DNA of 64,000 bases. Origin: Hanleya hanleyi (Eukaryota > Mollusca > Polyplacophora > Lepidopleurida > Hanleyidae). The stretch lies in NCBI GenBank assembly GCA_036873755.1, contig JAVTVY010037013.1, positions 106,070 to 170,069 on the forward strand, in the 5' to 3' direction. The notes below the pieces were generated by a model. The model was not told the origin of the DNA, did not search any database, and saw only the letters and a list, made by a program, of their open reading frames with translations. Each line of letters starts with the position of its first letter. The stretch's first letter is position 1. A program made the translations under genes and the position numbers. Shown piece after piece: positions 56,240 through 63,668 of the stretch.

Positions 56240-56335
56240 TGGACCAATCAGCGGTCGAGAAAAAGAGCCAATCAGCGGTCGAGAAAAAAGAACCAATCAG
56301 CGATCGAACAATCAGCCAATCGAATTGGGGTATTC
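56240..56335 (+). promoter_or_regulatory. Tandem CCAAT boxes (NF-Y-type)
   Basis: GACCAATCAGCGGTCGAGAA, GCCAATCAGCGGTCGAGAA and ACCAATCAGCGATCG lie about 23 bp apart, with a further AGCCAATCG. Each fits the NF-Y consensus RRCCAATCRG. The array is plus-oriented and lies between the protease 3' end and the RING ORF. Confidence 0.6.
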
Positions 56336-56460
56336 ACGGTGTGCTTTCGCTGACGTCCGCGCCTACATCTGGGTTCTTGTACACCCGGGTAATGTTTTTC
56401 TGGACATGGATGGGTTACCTTTGGCTCCATTCTAGGCCACTGATTGGCTAATAGAACTTA

Positions 56461-56820
56461 TAGTCATAATCTATACGTGTTGGACGAGTCTCTTCACTCA
56501 CCGTATACACGTACCTCAATGAAATGCCCGCTCCAAACCTAGACCAAAAAACACGTACTTGGTCTGTAGGCTGATTTCATTGGCTCTCTATTTTTACTAT
56601 AGTGCTCTTGCATTCTAACCTTGATGGGTTACCTAGCACTGATAGTCATAATCGATACGTGTTGGACGAGTCTCTTCACTCACCGTATACACGTACCTCA
56701 ATGAAATGCCCGCTCCAAACCTAGACCAAAAACACGTACTTGGTCTGTGGGCTGATTTCATTGGCTCTCTATTTTTACTATAGTGCTCTTGCATTCTAAA
56801 CTTGATGGGTTACATTTTGG
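56461..56820. repeat. 182-bp direct repeat, two copies
   Basis: TAGTCATAATCTATACGTGT begins at 56,461 and again at 56,643. Both copies contain CACGTAC, CAATGAAATGCCCGCTCC, a TTCATTGGCTC (inverted CCAAT) and TTTTTACTATAG. The copies are almost identical. Likely a duplicated regulatory segment. Confidence 0.9.
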
Positions 56821-56925
56821 TCCCATCCTACACCACTGATTTCAGTTTGACTGAATCTCCGCATTGGGCATTAATGCATCAGGAATAAAACACACAAGAC
56901 AGGGTTTTTGGTGAGATCTCATTTT

Positions 56926-56931
56926 TTTATT
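56926..56931 (-). terminator. Polyadenylation signal after protease gene
   Basis: The minus strand reads AATAAA about 100 bp beyond the protease stop codon and after the hairpin array. Position and strand suit the 3' end of the capsid-protease transcript(s). Confidence 0.5.
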
Positions 56932-56969
56932 CATTGAACAACAACAACGTGAGAACAACCACGTGAAAA

Positions 56970-57160
56970 CTCAAGCCCAGAACAAGGGGCTTGTCATTAA
57001 CTGAAGCCCAGAACAAGGGGCTTGTCATTAACTGAAGCCCAGAACAAGGGGCTTGTCATTAACTGAAGCCCAGAACAAGGGGCTTGTCATTAACTGAAGC
57101 CCAGAACAGCGGGCGTATGTACATTGAAATAATTCAAGCCCAGAACGGGGCTTGTACATT
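56970..57160 (-). repeat. Tandem hairpins (AAGCCC..GGGCTT), 33-bp period
   Basis: GAAGCCCAGAACAAGGGGCT TGTCATTAACT repeats about four times, with two divergent units toward 57,160. Each unit folds into a 6-bp stem (AAGCCC/GGGCTT) with an 8-base loop. The array overlaps the 3' end of the protease frame, adding repeat-encoded residues to its C-terminus. Confidence 0.85.
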
Positions 57161-57606
57161 GAAATGATGGGCGGCCCAGTCATAGACGAGTACATCGCGG
57201 TCCTCGGCCTGGGGTACTCGTCAAACATCTGTACGATGGTAGATAAGGGTCTTCCCCGGCATCGATGGTACAGGTAAAACAAGCAATATTGTCCGCACAC
57301 GCCACTGGTCAGGCTTTGCAACGTTTGACTGTTCCAACACCACGTCTCTGTACCTTGATCCATGAAGTCTGTTAAATCGGGATGGAGGGGTGGCAGACCG
57401 TACGGGTCAAAGTATTCCCCCTGCTGTTCTGTCAAGTACACGGCCACCCAGTGTTCACCGGGTCGATCCATCGGGTCCGTGTTGAGAACGCAAGCAGCCG
57501 GATACATACGGTCTAATGGAAACACATCTCGGGCGAACACCCCTTGAAAGACCCTACGTGTCTCTGGGTCATTCTCCAGCACGGTGGTTATCTGGTCTGT
57601 ATCCAT
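57028..57606 (-). CDS. Polinton adenain-like cysteine protease (PRO)
   Basis: 192 residues from ATG 57,606, which follows the capsid stop by one base. Landmarks in order: a DVFPLDRM segment, catalytic His in GEHWVAVYL, acidic residue in GEYFDPYG, an oxyanion-type Gln region (NSQTLQS) and catalytic Cys in CGQYCLFYLYHRC. These match the C5/adenain family, which processes capsid precursors in adenoviruses and Polintons. The frame is intact to TGA/TAA at 57,028, but its last 30-odd residues come from the hairpin repeat, so the natural C-terminus may have been nearer 57,150. It lies last in the late gene cluster and precedes the poly(A) signal. Confidence 0.88.
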   Translation of the reverse strand: MDTDQITTVLENDPETRRVFQGVFARDVFPLDRMYPAACVLNTDPMDRPGEHWVAVYLTEQQGEYFDPYGLPPLHPDLTDFMDQGTETWCWNSQTLQSLTSGVCGQYCLFYLYHRCRGRPLSTIVQMFDEYPRPRTAMYSSMTGPPIISMYKPRSGLELFQCTYARCSGLQLMTSPLFWASVNDKPLVLGFS

Positions 57607-57607
57607 G

Positions 57608-58918
57608 TTAGGTGGAGAAGTCACACAGGACGTTGCGCGCCTTGTCCACTTGAATGATGTTGTCAAACTCGGCGTAGCAGATCACATTGACGGTGGTCGC
57701 CAGGGCTCGTGCAAAGTGGATTTCCAACTGTAAGTTGCCTTGCTTGGCCAGGGCCAGCTGATGGTCGTTCTCTAAGGTGGGGGTCAGATCGAAACAGAAC
57801 AACGTGTATCCGTTCGCGTAGTCCTCCCGACTGATCATATTCCCTTCGTCCTGGTTGATTTTACCGGTGGCTGTAAACAGGCTCTGATAGGCTCGAATGA
57901 AATTCCTCCGCCCAAAGTTCGGGGTTAAGGCCGTGGCTGGCACCTGTTGTCCATCCACATGCAGGGCCACAAAATTGATGCCGAAATGTTTAAAGTCAAA
58001 CGGGTTCTCTGGGTAGGCTCCGCTGAAACTGGTATTTTCCACACAGGCCAGGATCAATCGCTTGGGTAGTTCCCCCAGGAACAGGCTTTCTTTGTTGGCG
58101 CTCATATTTCCAGCAGACACAGAGAACACTTTGGTTTGCACACGTCGGATAGGGTACTGGGCTGGCTTTGTTTCCAAGGCTTTCATGTGTCCCAATTGAA
58201 CGGCTGGATTCGGTTTCACTTTTCGGACATACAGGACTGCGTCTTCGATGACAATCTTATAGTCCGCTACATGCCCCTCTACGTTAGTGGCCATCAAGGC
58301 GAAGGTCGGAGGCGCCCGTATCAGTCGGATTTTGATGGGGATCTTGTTCAAGAGGTACCGGTCTTGCATGAACATGTCTGTATGCAGTCGACCCATCATA
58401 TCCACCGAGGCACTGTTCGCAGTGAAAGCCTTCCGTTTGTCATATCCCCCATTGTCCGCCGTGTCCATGTGCTCGGCCGTGTCCCTGTAGAATAAAGCGG
58501 TTGTCAGCTGAGACTTTTTAGCCTCTCGGCCATACGACAACAGTGTCTCGATGTAGGCTCGATAGGGGTACGTGTTGGTGGAGTCACTGATGAGTTTGTC
58601 GCTGAGAAAAATATCCACCTGCTGAAACATCGAGTGCAGCCAGAGGTTCGTCGGGCCCACCGTTGCTTGGTCAGCGAGTCTCGTGCCAGCTCCATTGACC
58701 ACCTTGGCTTTCACATACAAGTAGGTATGGGCTAAATCCACATAGGCCGTATCCGTATTACTGATGGTGAACTCGATGGGCCCGGTTTCGTTGATGCTGG
58801 AGAGCGGGAGATGCTCCACCCATAATCCTTGTTCGACACTGGTTTGTGTGGGCGGCACGGTCCACAAATCAAATTCACTGTTGGTGGAGGGGCAGGACCC
58901 GGCGTGGATTAAGGCCAT
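57608..58918 (-). CDS. Polinton major capsid protein (double jelly-roll)
   Basis: Intact 436-residue frame from ATG 58,918 to TAA 57,608-57,610. Sequence features resemble the Polinton capsid family often annotated in databases as F54H12.2-like: an N-terminal SEFDLWTVPPTQTSVE region, HTYLYVKAKVVNG, WLHSMFQQVDIFLSDKLI, a NTYPYRAYIETLLSYG block, and a C-terminal EGNMISREDYANGYTLFCFD followed by GNLQLEIHFA. Known role: hexon-like double jelly-roll subunit of an icosahedral shell. Length is a little under the usual 450-600. The pVI-like gene ends 3 bp upstream and the protease begins 1 bp downstream. It is the best preserved gene of the element. Confidence 0.88.
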   Translation of the reverse strand: MALIHAGSCPSTNSEFDLWTVPPTQTSVEQGLWVEHLPLSSINETGPIEFTISNTDTAYVDLAHTYLYVKAKVVNGAGTRLADQATVGPTNLWLHSMFQQVDIFLSDKLISDSTNTYPYRAYIETLLSYGREAKKSQLTTALFYRDTAEHMDTADNGGYDKRKAFTANSASVDMMGRLHTDMFMQDRYLLNKIPIKIRLIRAPPTFALMATNVEGHVADYKIVIEDAVLYVRKVKPNPAVQLGHMKALETKPAQYPIRRVQTKVFSVSAGNMSANKESLFLGELPKRLILACVENTSFSGAYPENPFDFKHFGINFVALHVDGQQVPATALTPNFGRRNFIRAYQSLFTATGKINQDEGNMISREDYANGYTLFCFDLTPTLENDHQLALAKQGNLQLEIHFARALATTVNVICYAEFDNIIQVDKARNVLCDFST

Positions 58919-58921
58919 GTT

Positions 58922-59328
58922 TTAAGAAAAGATATCCCGGGTCTTCTTGGATGTGCGTCGTCGCTGGGTCGGTCGTCGACTGGTGCGTGATCTCGGTGGG
59001 GCAGCTCTTTTATTCCCTACGGTGCGTTGTGCTTTGGCCACCAAGACGCCTCCCGCTTCTTTGGCCCGTCGTTTCAAGGCTTGTCGGGGTGCCGTACCCC
59101 CCAAGACATCACCGGCCACTTGCAGTCCACTGCGTACCGCTTGTTTGTCGATTGCTTTCACCCCACGCGTCACCAAGGGCAGGAACGTTTTCACAATGCT
59201 GCCGAGTATGTTCCCCAGTCCATGTCCTCGTTGCATGCGTGCACCGCTAAAGACCGGAAAGCCACCCCGGCCTGTTGGGCATAATAGTCGGCATAGCTGC
59301 GTGCATCGCACTCGCAAGGTACTTTCAT
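58922..59328 (-). pseudogene. Polinton pVI/pX-like minor virion protein, one frameshift
   Basis: The start ATG (59,328) overlaps the stop of the preceding gene as TAATG. About 21 residues (MKVPCECDARSYADYYAQQ) are in one frame. The rest (GFPVFSGARMQRGHGLGN, then ILGSIVKTFLPLV and a strongly basic end RRPTQRRRTSKKTR) lies in a different frame, so a 1-nt indel sits near 59,260-59,270. The Gly-rich GLGNILGS helix resembles membrane-active adenoviral pVI/pX-type proteins and the Arg/Lys-rich tail suggests DNA binding; both are inference from composition and position next to the major capsid gene. TAA at 58,922. Confidence 0.72.
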
Positions 59329-60115
59329 TATGCAAAGTGGGGAGCACGTGCTTGTCGAAAATGAAGTGTCAGCACCACTTTTCCTCGTTCGAATGCCACC
59401 GGTCGTCCCGTGTCATCTCTTATATCCACCGTGATCGTGTTGATGTCGGTATGACGTACGGGCAGGTACATGATATGGTTGAAACTGTGGGTGACTTGAT
59501 CGCCATACGTCTTTTTAATGGGGACCACCCGTAACAGAGGTGTGTTGATATCGCCCACGATGTGGTTGTCCACCACGTCCGAGTAGACGTAGAGTCCGTA
59601 CATACCTGACTTCATATCCATCGGCATCTCGCCATGGTGTTGGTTGGGACCAGCGAACGTCTGTAGATCGAAACCCAGCATTTGCTGTAGTGTAGGACTG
59701 AGTTTCACATTCACGGTATCGGTGACGGTAAGCTGTGCCTTGTCGTTGTGTACGTTGACATCGAAGAACACGTTTCTCTTGAAGCGCAAGGCTATCAGGC
59801 GTGTTGCACTATCCGTCACCCCCCGTAGCGCCTTATCATGCATCAGTCTGACAGCCCACCCATGAACTCTTTGGGGGTATCGTATTGGCCTTCGGGCAGG
59901 GTGAGCCGGGTGTTTTTGCCTTCGTAGGTGACCTCGTACCACACTTCATTGGCTCGCACGTTGTACCACGAGTAAGGGTATTGGATATCCACGAGGGCAC
60001 ATTCTCACCGGCCAGGTAAATGTAACGGTTGCGGTAACTGGGTGACGTACTTGGCCACGGTGTTGTCAGGAAACACATCCAGCGAACTGTTACTGGGTAG
60101 GGTCAGGTAAAACAT
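59328..60115 (-). pseudogene. Polinton minor capsid (penton-like) protein, broken
   Basis: ATG 60,115 opens the frame (FYLTLPSNSSLDVFPDN). A TGA at 60,005-60,007 interrupts it, probably through small compensating indels, since the same frame resumes with IQYPYSWYNV and EGKNTRLTLPEG before ending at TGA 59,843. The remaining two thirds lie in another frame (open 59,942-59,328) with RFKRNVFFDVNVHNDK, QQMLGFDLQTFAGPNQH, GLYVYSDVVDNHIVGD and LLRVVPIKK. The stop at 59,328-59,330 overlaps the next ATG. The family is recognised as the Polinton single-jelly-roll/penton-like minor capsid. At least one stop and one frameshift make it inactive. Confidence 0.78.
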
Positions 60116-60148
60116 GGCGACTGAGCTGTCCTGCTGCTGCTGTTGGTT

Positions 60149-60951
60149 TTAATAGGTCTTCCAGGCCTTGGGCGGTTGTGTGCGGCGTCGTGCTCGTCGC
60201 GGTGACTTGCTACGTGTCACGGCTCTGGAGATGTGGGGTGTCTTGATCAAGGGTGTTTTTTTATAGGCGCGAAAAGAAAGTGCCCGTTGTGGTGGTGTTT
60301 TGGGGGTGACTCCGGTTCCCATTCGGCTTCCCAAGAAGGTAGTGGGCCACTCGGTGATTGCTGAGTTTGCTGCATAAAGTCCCAGCGGTGGGGGTTCCCC
60401 ACCAATTCCTGTGGTACATGCATGTCTTTCAAGCCTTGAGCGAAGACCTCCCATCCTCGAGGATCGGTGTGCGATCTGCGTTGACGCATCAGATCGTTCA
60501 CTAAATCCGTCATGTGGGTGCCGGGGACCACCTGATTCTGTACCAGGAGTTCGCCTTTATCATTCCAAGTCATGTTAGGATTCTGTTTCATCCGTTGTAA
60601 TACCAGGCCAGCTTGTTTCTTGAACGAGGCAGGTACACTTTTCAGCACTTCGTCTTCCACCCACTGTGGGGCTGTGGAGGCTACCTGACCCGGCTGTGGT
60701 GGTGGTGGTGGTGGTGCTGTTGCTGGGGGAGACAGGGTTTTATATTGGTCCATGAACGTCATGTACCGTTGAAGCGTCTCATTGTACCGTTGTACTTTCT
60801 CACTGTCGCTTAACCCCGGTCTCTGTAAGATCTGTTGCATCTCTCCATCGAGGCTGTTTATGGTCTTCATCGTAGGTGGGACAGGGTAGGGTGATTGGAG
60901 GTTTTGCAGGAACCGTGGTTCAACGAGGACCATTTTTTTCGTGTGGTTCAT
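60149..60951 (-). pseudogene. Pro-rich basic Polinton protein, frameshifted tail
   Basis: ATG 60,951 overlaps the previous stop as ATGA. The main frame runs 234 codons to 60,247: NSLDGEMQQILQRPGLSDSE and a YNETLQRYMTFMDQY helix, a PPATAPPPPPPQPG stretch, then a compact module (VPASFKKQAGLVLQRMKQNP, WNDKGELLVQNQVV, HMTDLVNDLMRQR). The basic end KSPRRARRRTQPPKAWKTY is found in another frame (to TAA 60,149-60,151), so a frameshift lies about 60,250-60,300. Related proteins accompany capsid genes in Polintons of marine invertebrates (recalled). Function unknown; DNA binding or core protein is plausible. Confidence 0.6.
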
Positions 60952-61289
60952 TGTCGGCCGAAGAGTCCACCCAATACTGGACCCAACACGGAAGCGGCCA
61001 ACGGTGCTAAGATGGCCCCGGGAAAGCCGCCTTTCTGTAACACCTTTTTCTTTTGTGTTTGAGGGACCCGCTTGTGGACTAGGGTTCGGAGACCTGTCTT
61101 ATGCTTGGCCAACTTGGTCTTCTGAGCCGGAGTCGGTGGTACGTTGCCTTTTAACAGGTTGTACCCGATCTCGCACAGACAGCGTACAAGGTCAGGGTCC
61201 GCACCGCGTACAATGGTTCTGACTAACTCGGGTGGGGCCGTCTTCAATACACGGAGCGTGGGAGCGTGCTTCCGTACTCGCGCAGACAT
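60948..61289 (-). CDS. Small basic Polinton protein with Gly-rich hydrophobic end
   Basis: 113 residues from ATG 61,289 (TATA-like GATAAAAAG about 40 bp upstream) to TGA 60,948-60,950. N-terminal SARVRKHAPTLRVLKTAPPE, a LVRCLCEIGYNLLKGNVPPT segment, a Lys-rich middle (PAQKTKLAKHKTG, KKKVLQKGG) and a hydrophobic Gly-rich end (FPGAILAPLAASVLGPVLGG). Composition resembles adenoviral pX/pVI-type core or membrane-lytic proteins; assignment is by composition and position. The frame looks intact. Its stop overlaps the next gene's start (ATGA). Confidence 0.65.
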   Translation of the reverse strand: MSARVRKHAPTLRVLKTAPPELVRTIVRGADPDLVRCLCEIGYNLLKGNVPPTPAQKTKLAKHKTGLRTLVHKRVPQTQKKKVLQKGGFPGAILAPLAASVLGPVLGGLFGRQ

Positions 61290-61325
61290 CCTGTACAACT
61301 AATGCTAGAACCCACAACGCTGCCC

Positions 61326-61333
61326 TTTTTATC
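61326..61333 (-). promoter_or_regulatory. TATA-like element before pX-like gene
   Basis: Minus strand GGATAAAAAGG lies about 37-45 bp before ATG 61,289, comparable to the spacing at the RING, integrase and membrane-protein genes. The first base is G instead of T, so it is weaker. Confidence 0.4.
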
Positions 61334-61440
61334 CACCTCACAGACAAAGTCAACCCTGCTGTGGTTTTCATTCTTTTTATTATTCCCCATCATCAAACAC
61401 ACAGACCCCAGCTGGAGGCGCCACTGTGGGTGTGTTCTCA

Positions 61441-62048
61441 TTATTTTTGCATGTACACGTGGTGGGTCTCTCCGGGAAAGATGCCGGTCCGTAGTCGAAG
61501 GTGGTCGGGAGTGGCTTGCTTGAGGTCGAAGAGCATATACCCGTGCTGAGGGGTTGTGGCATCTTTGAAGGCTTCCAACGCAAACGGTGGGCGGCCGGGA
61601 AACATCTGTCTCGCCAGGTGCAGCAGTTGAGTGGTATCTCTCGGGTTTTTGAAGACCACCAGGTAGTGGGCATTTAAGCTGATATTCCGATGTTCTTTGT
61701 TTTACTGAACAGATTCTGCACAATGTAGATGATGCTGAGCCGTCGATGATGGCTGCCTTTGGTAAAGAGTTGGGTGACCCGTGCATCCGTCTCCGCCATG
61801 AGATCATCCAGAACCACCAAGGTGTCGGATTCCAAATCGGCCAGGTTGTGTAGGCCTTCCACGAACGTGATGTGGGGCATTGCTGCATACGCTTCCTGCC
61901 ATTCTCCGTAACACCACACGACTCTGGCAATGGGTGGAGTGATCATGTTGTCGGCGTGTTGAAGGAGCTTCCTGACGAAGTGCGTTTTGCCGGAGCCCGT
62001 CGGTCCTGCGATGACGCAGGTGAAGGGATGCTGCCACCGAGGGTCCAT
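61441..62048 (-). pseudogene. Polinton packaging ATPase (FtsK/HerA-type), frameshifted
   Basis: From ATG 62,048: a MDPRWQHPFTCVIAG start, Walker A GPTGSGKT, Walker B TLVVLDDLM and a QLFTKGSHHRRLSIIYIVQN segment with the polar residues expected after Walker B. The frame then meets TAA at 61,674. The C-terminal part (FKNPRDTTQLLHLARQMFPG, GYMLFDLKQATPDHLRLRTG, FPGETHHVYMQK) is in the neighbouring frame to 61,441, so a 1-nt insertion lies near 61,680. The family is the A32-like genome-packaging ATPase of Polintons. The upstream membrane-protein frame overlaps its first ~35 codons. Confidence 0.85.
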
Positions 62049-62518
62049 GGTTTGAGGTGTATCCGTTGTCGTGGTAACACGCTCTTGTAAATTTCGTACG
62101 AGTGAACTGGAGTGGTGGGGGGTACAACGTCGGTCGTCGTTGTCTGTTCACGTTCAGAGATGGTGCTGGGGGTGGGTACAACGTGGGTGGTCGGTTCACT
62201 GTGAGGGATGAAATCCGGTGGGTCTTGAGACGTAGTAGGTGTACTTGGTGTAGGTGTAGAGCTCGACGTGGCTTGTACGCGGAGTGTGGTGGTGGTGGTG
62301 GTGGTGACTGGGCTCGATACGACTGGTGCTCTCTGTAGACCCGTTTCGCTGGTGCCTGGTGTTCTCAGTTGGTTAAGTAACGTACTGACATAGGCTACGT
62401 CGTAAAACACACCTGCGTACAACACACTCAGCAGGGTTAGCAATAGCACCCCAAAGACCACTTGCGCTTTGCGCGTTTTGCGAGACGCTGTCTTCAGAGG
62501 CAGCTGCTGTTGGTCCAT
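61943..62518 (-). CDS. Mucin-like single-pass membrane protein of the Polinton
   Basis: 191 residues from ATG 62,518. Residues 1-20 are polar and basic (DQQQLPLKTASRKTRKAQ), then comes one transmembrane helix (VVFGVLLLTLLSVLYAGVFY). A long Ser/Thr/Pro-rich segment follows (SSPVTTTTTTTLRVQATSSS and similar), expected to be heavily O-glycosylated if exposed. The topology suggests a type II protein. I do not recognise a named family. The frame overlaps the ATPase start by about 105 nt, and the last ~35 residues may be out of frame with the original protein. A TATA box lies 49 bp upstream of the ATG. A surface or envelope-associated role is inference. Confidence 0.55.
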   Translation of the reverse strand: MDQQQLPLKTASRKTRKAQVVFGVLLLTLLSVLYAGVFYDVAYVSTLLNQLRTPGTSETGLQRAPVVSSPVTTTTTTTLRVQATSSSTPTPSTPTTSQDPPDFIPHSEPTTHVVPTPSTISEREQTTTTDVVPPTTPVHSYEIYKSVLPRQRIHLKPWTLGGSIPSPASSQDRRAPAKRTSSGSSFNTPTT

Positions 62519-62566
62519 AGCACTGTGGTCGGATGTGGAATGAAGGAGGACGGCAGTGGTGTCTGG

Positions 62567-62573
62567 TTTTATA
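62567..62573 (-). promoter_or_regulatory. TATA box before membrane-protein gene
   Basis: Minus strand CTATAAAACC, 49 bp upstream of ATG 62,518. It overlaps the very end of the integrase frame (stop at 62,569), so transcription of the next gene would start just past the integrase coding end. Confidence 0.55.
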
Positions 62574-63640
62574 GTCGTTTCACCTGGTTGGCCGCGACCC
62601 AGGAATTGAAGGAACTGGGCCAGCCTTGCCATTTTACGAAATGAAACAGTTTGCCACGTCGACGTTCCGTTTTCAAAATCTGCTCCACTGTGTAGTAATC
62701 TTGCTGTGTTTTTACAACAGGCTGTAATTCCGTGTCGTAAAACGTCCCCAGCAACGTTTCCCCTTGGAGATCTTCCAGTTCATAGACTCGCCGCTGTCGG
62801 GGTAGGCGCCGTTTAATCAGGAAGTGCGCATCGCTCCAGTTGGACAAGTAACTTTTCTCGAACTTGCCCTTGACTTTACTGATCCGTACAGGGTCCCCGA
62901 CCTTGTACACCGCCTTCGTCGTTCGCTGCGATGGCCTGGGGTACAAGACACGCCGGACTTGGGCTTCATTGCGTTGGGTGACGGTAATGGGGGCTCTCTC
63001 TATACTTCGATGATAGGCTCGATTGTAACCCTCACCAGTTTCGGGAGAACATCGATGTACCGCCTTGTATTCTTATAGGTGAAATATTTATACATGCGGC
63101 CTTTGAATGTCCTGTTGAACCTTTCCACCACGGAAGCCTTGGTCTCGCTGTACGTATGGAAGAAAAACACCTTCTGGGCTTTCAGAAACTGTTGGAACGG
63201 TCTCTTGAGGAATTCCGTGCCTTCGTCGGTTTGCAAATACAAAGGTTTGCGCCCGGTCTTGAAGATGTCTTTGAACGCCGCTATGAGATTTGCCCCGTTT
63301 TCGTCCGGATGGGTACCACCCATGCATACTTGGATAGGATATCGGTGCACGTCAAGATATACCGATTCTCATCGTTGTGTTTGGCAAAGGCGCTCATATC
63401 CACCAAATCCGCTTGCCACTGGGCATCTATTCCTCCCACGATGACCCGGTTCCGTAGAAAATGGTGACGGACAGATCGATGTAAGGTATAGGTGTCTTGT
63501 CTTCTTAACCAATCTCGGACTTGGGCACGTTGTACCCCCTGGGGTTTGGCCGCTCGAGAGAGGGCCGACAATGCACTATAGGCTGCCGGACTGTCGGGAC
63601 TGTAGTATAAGTTATCCAACACCTTCTCCCAGCGCTTCAT
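62569..63640 (-). pseudogene. Polinton retroviral-type integrase (INT), three frames
   Basis: Part 1 (63,640 to about 63,290): KRWEKVLDNLYYSPDSPAAY start, a zinc-finger-like N-terminal region, QADLVDM with the first catalytic Asp, and TCTDILSKYAWVVPI. Part 2 (about 63,310-63,000, other frame): LQTDEGTEF with the second Asp, and ETKASVVERFNRTFKGRMYK with the catalytic Glu. Part 3 (62,946-62,569): VYKVGDPVRISKVKGKFEK SH3-like domain and a chromodomain (YYTVEQILK, FHFVKWQGW, SFNSWV). Frameshifts lie in the AAAACGGGG run near 63,290 and near 62,950-63,000. Catalytic DDE residues are all present, but the gene is split. It belongs to the Polinton/Ginger/retroviral rve family; chromodomain-ended integrases are typical of Polintons. 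Confidence 0.88.
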
Positions 63641-63668
63641 GGTGACAAAATGATGATGGACCCTGGCT

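Noticed and set aside
53401..60007. TGA recoding (selenocysteine or alternative code) in the Polinton, since both the RING and penton-like frames are cut by TGA
   Set aside because: The penton-like gene also has a frameshift and apparent indels at the TGA, and other genes use TGA as the normal stop (60,948), so ordinary decay explains it better.
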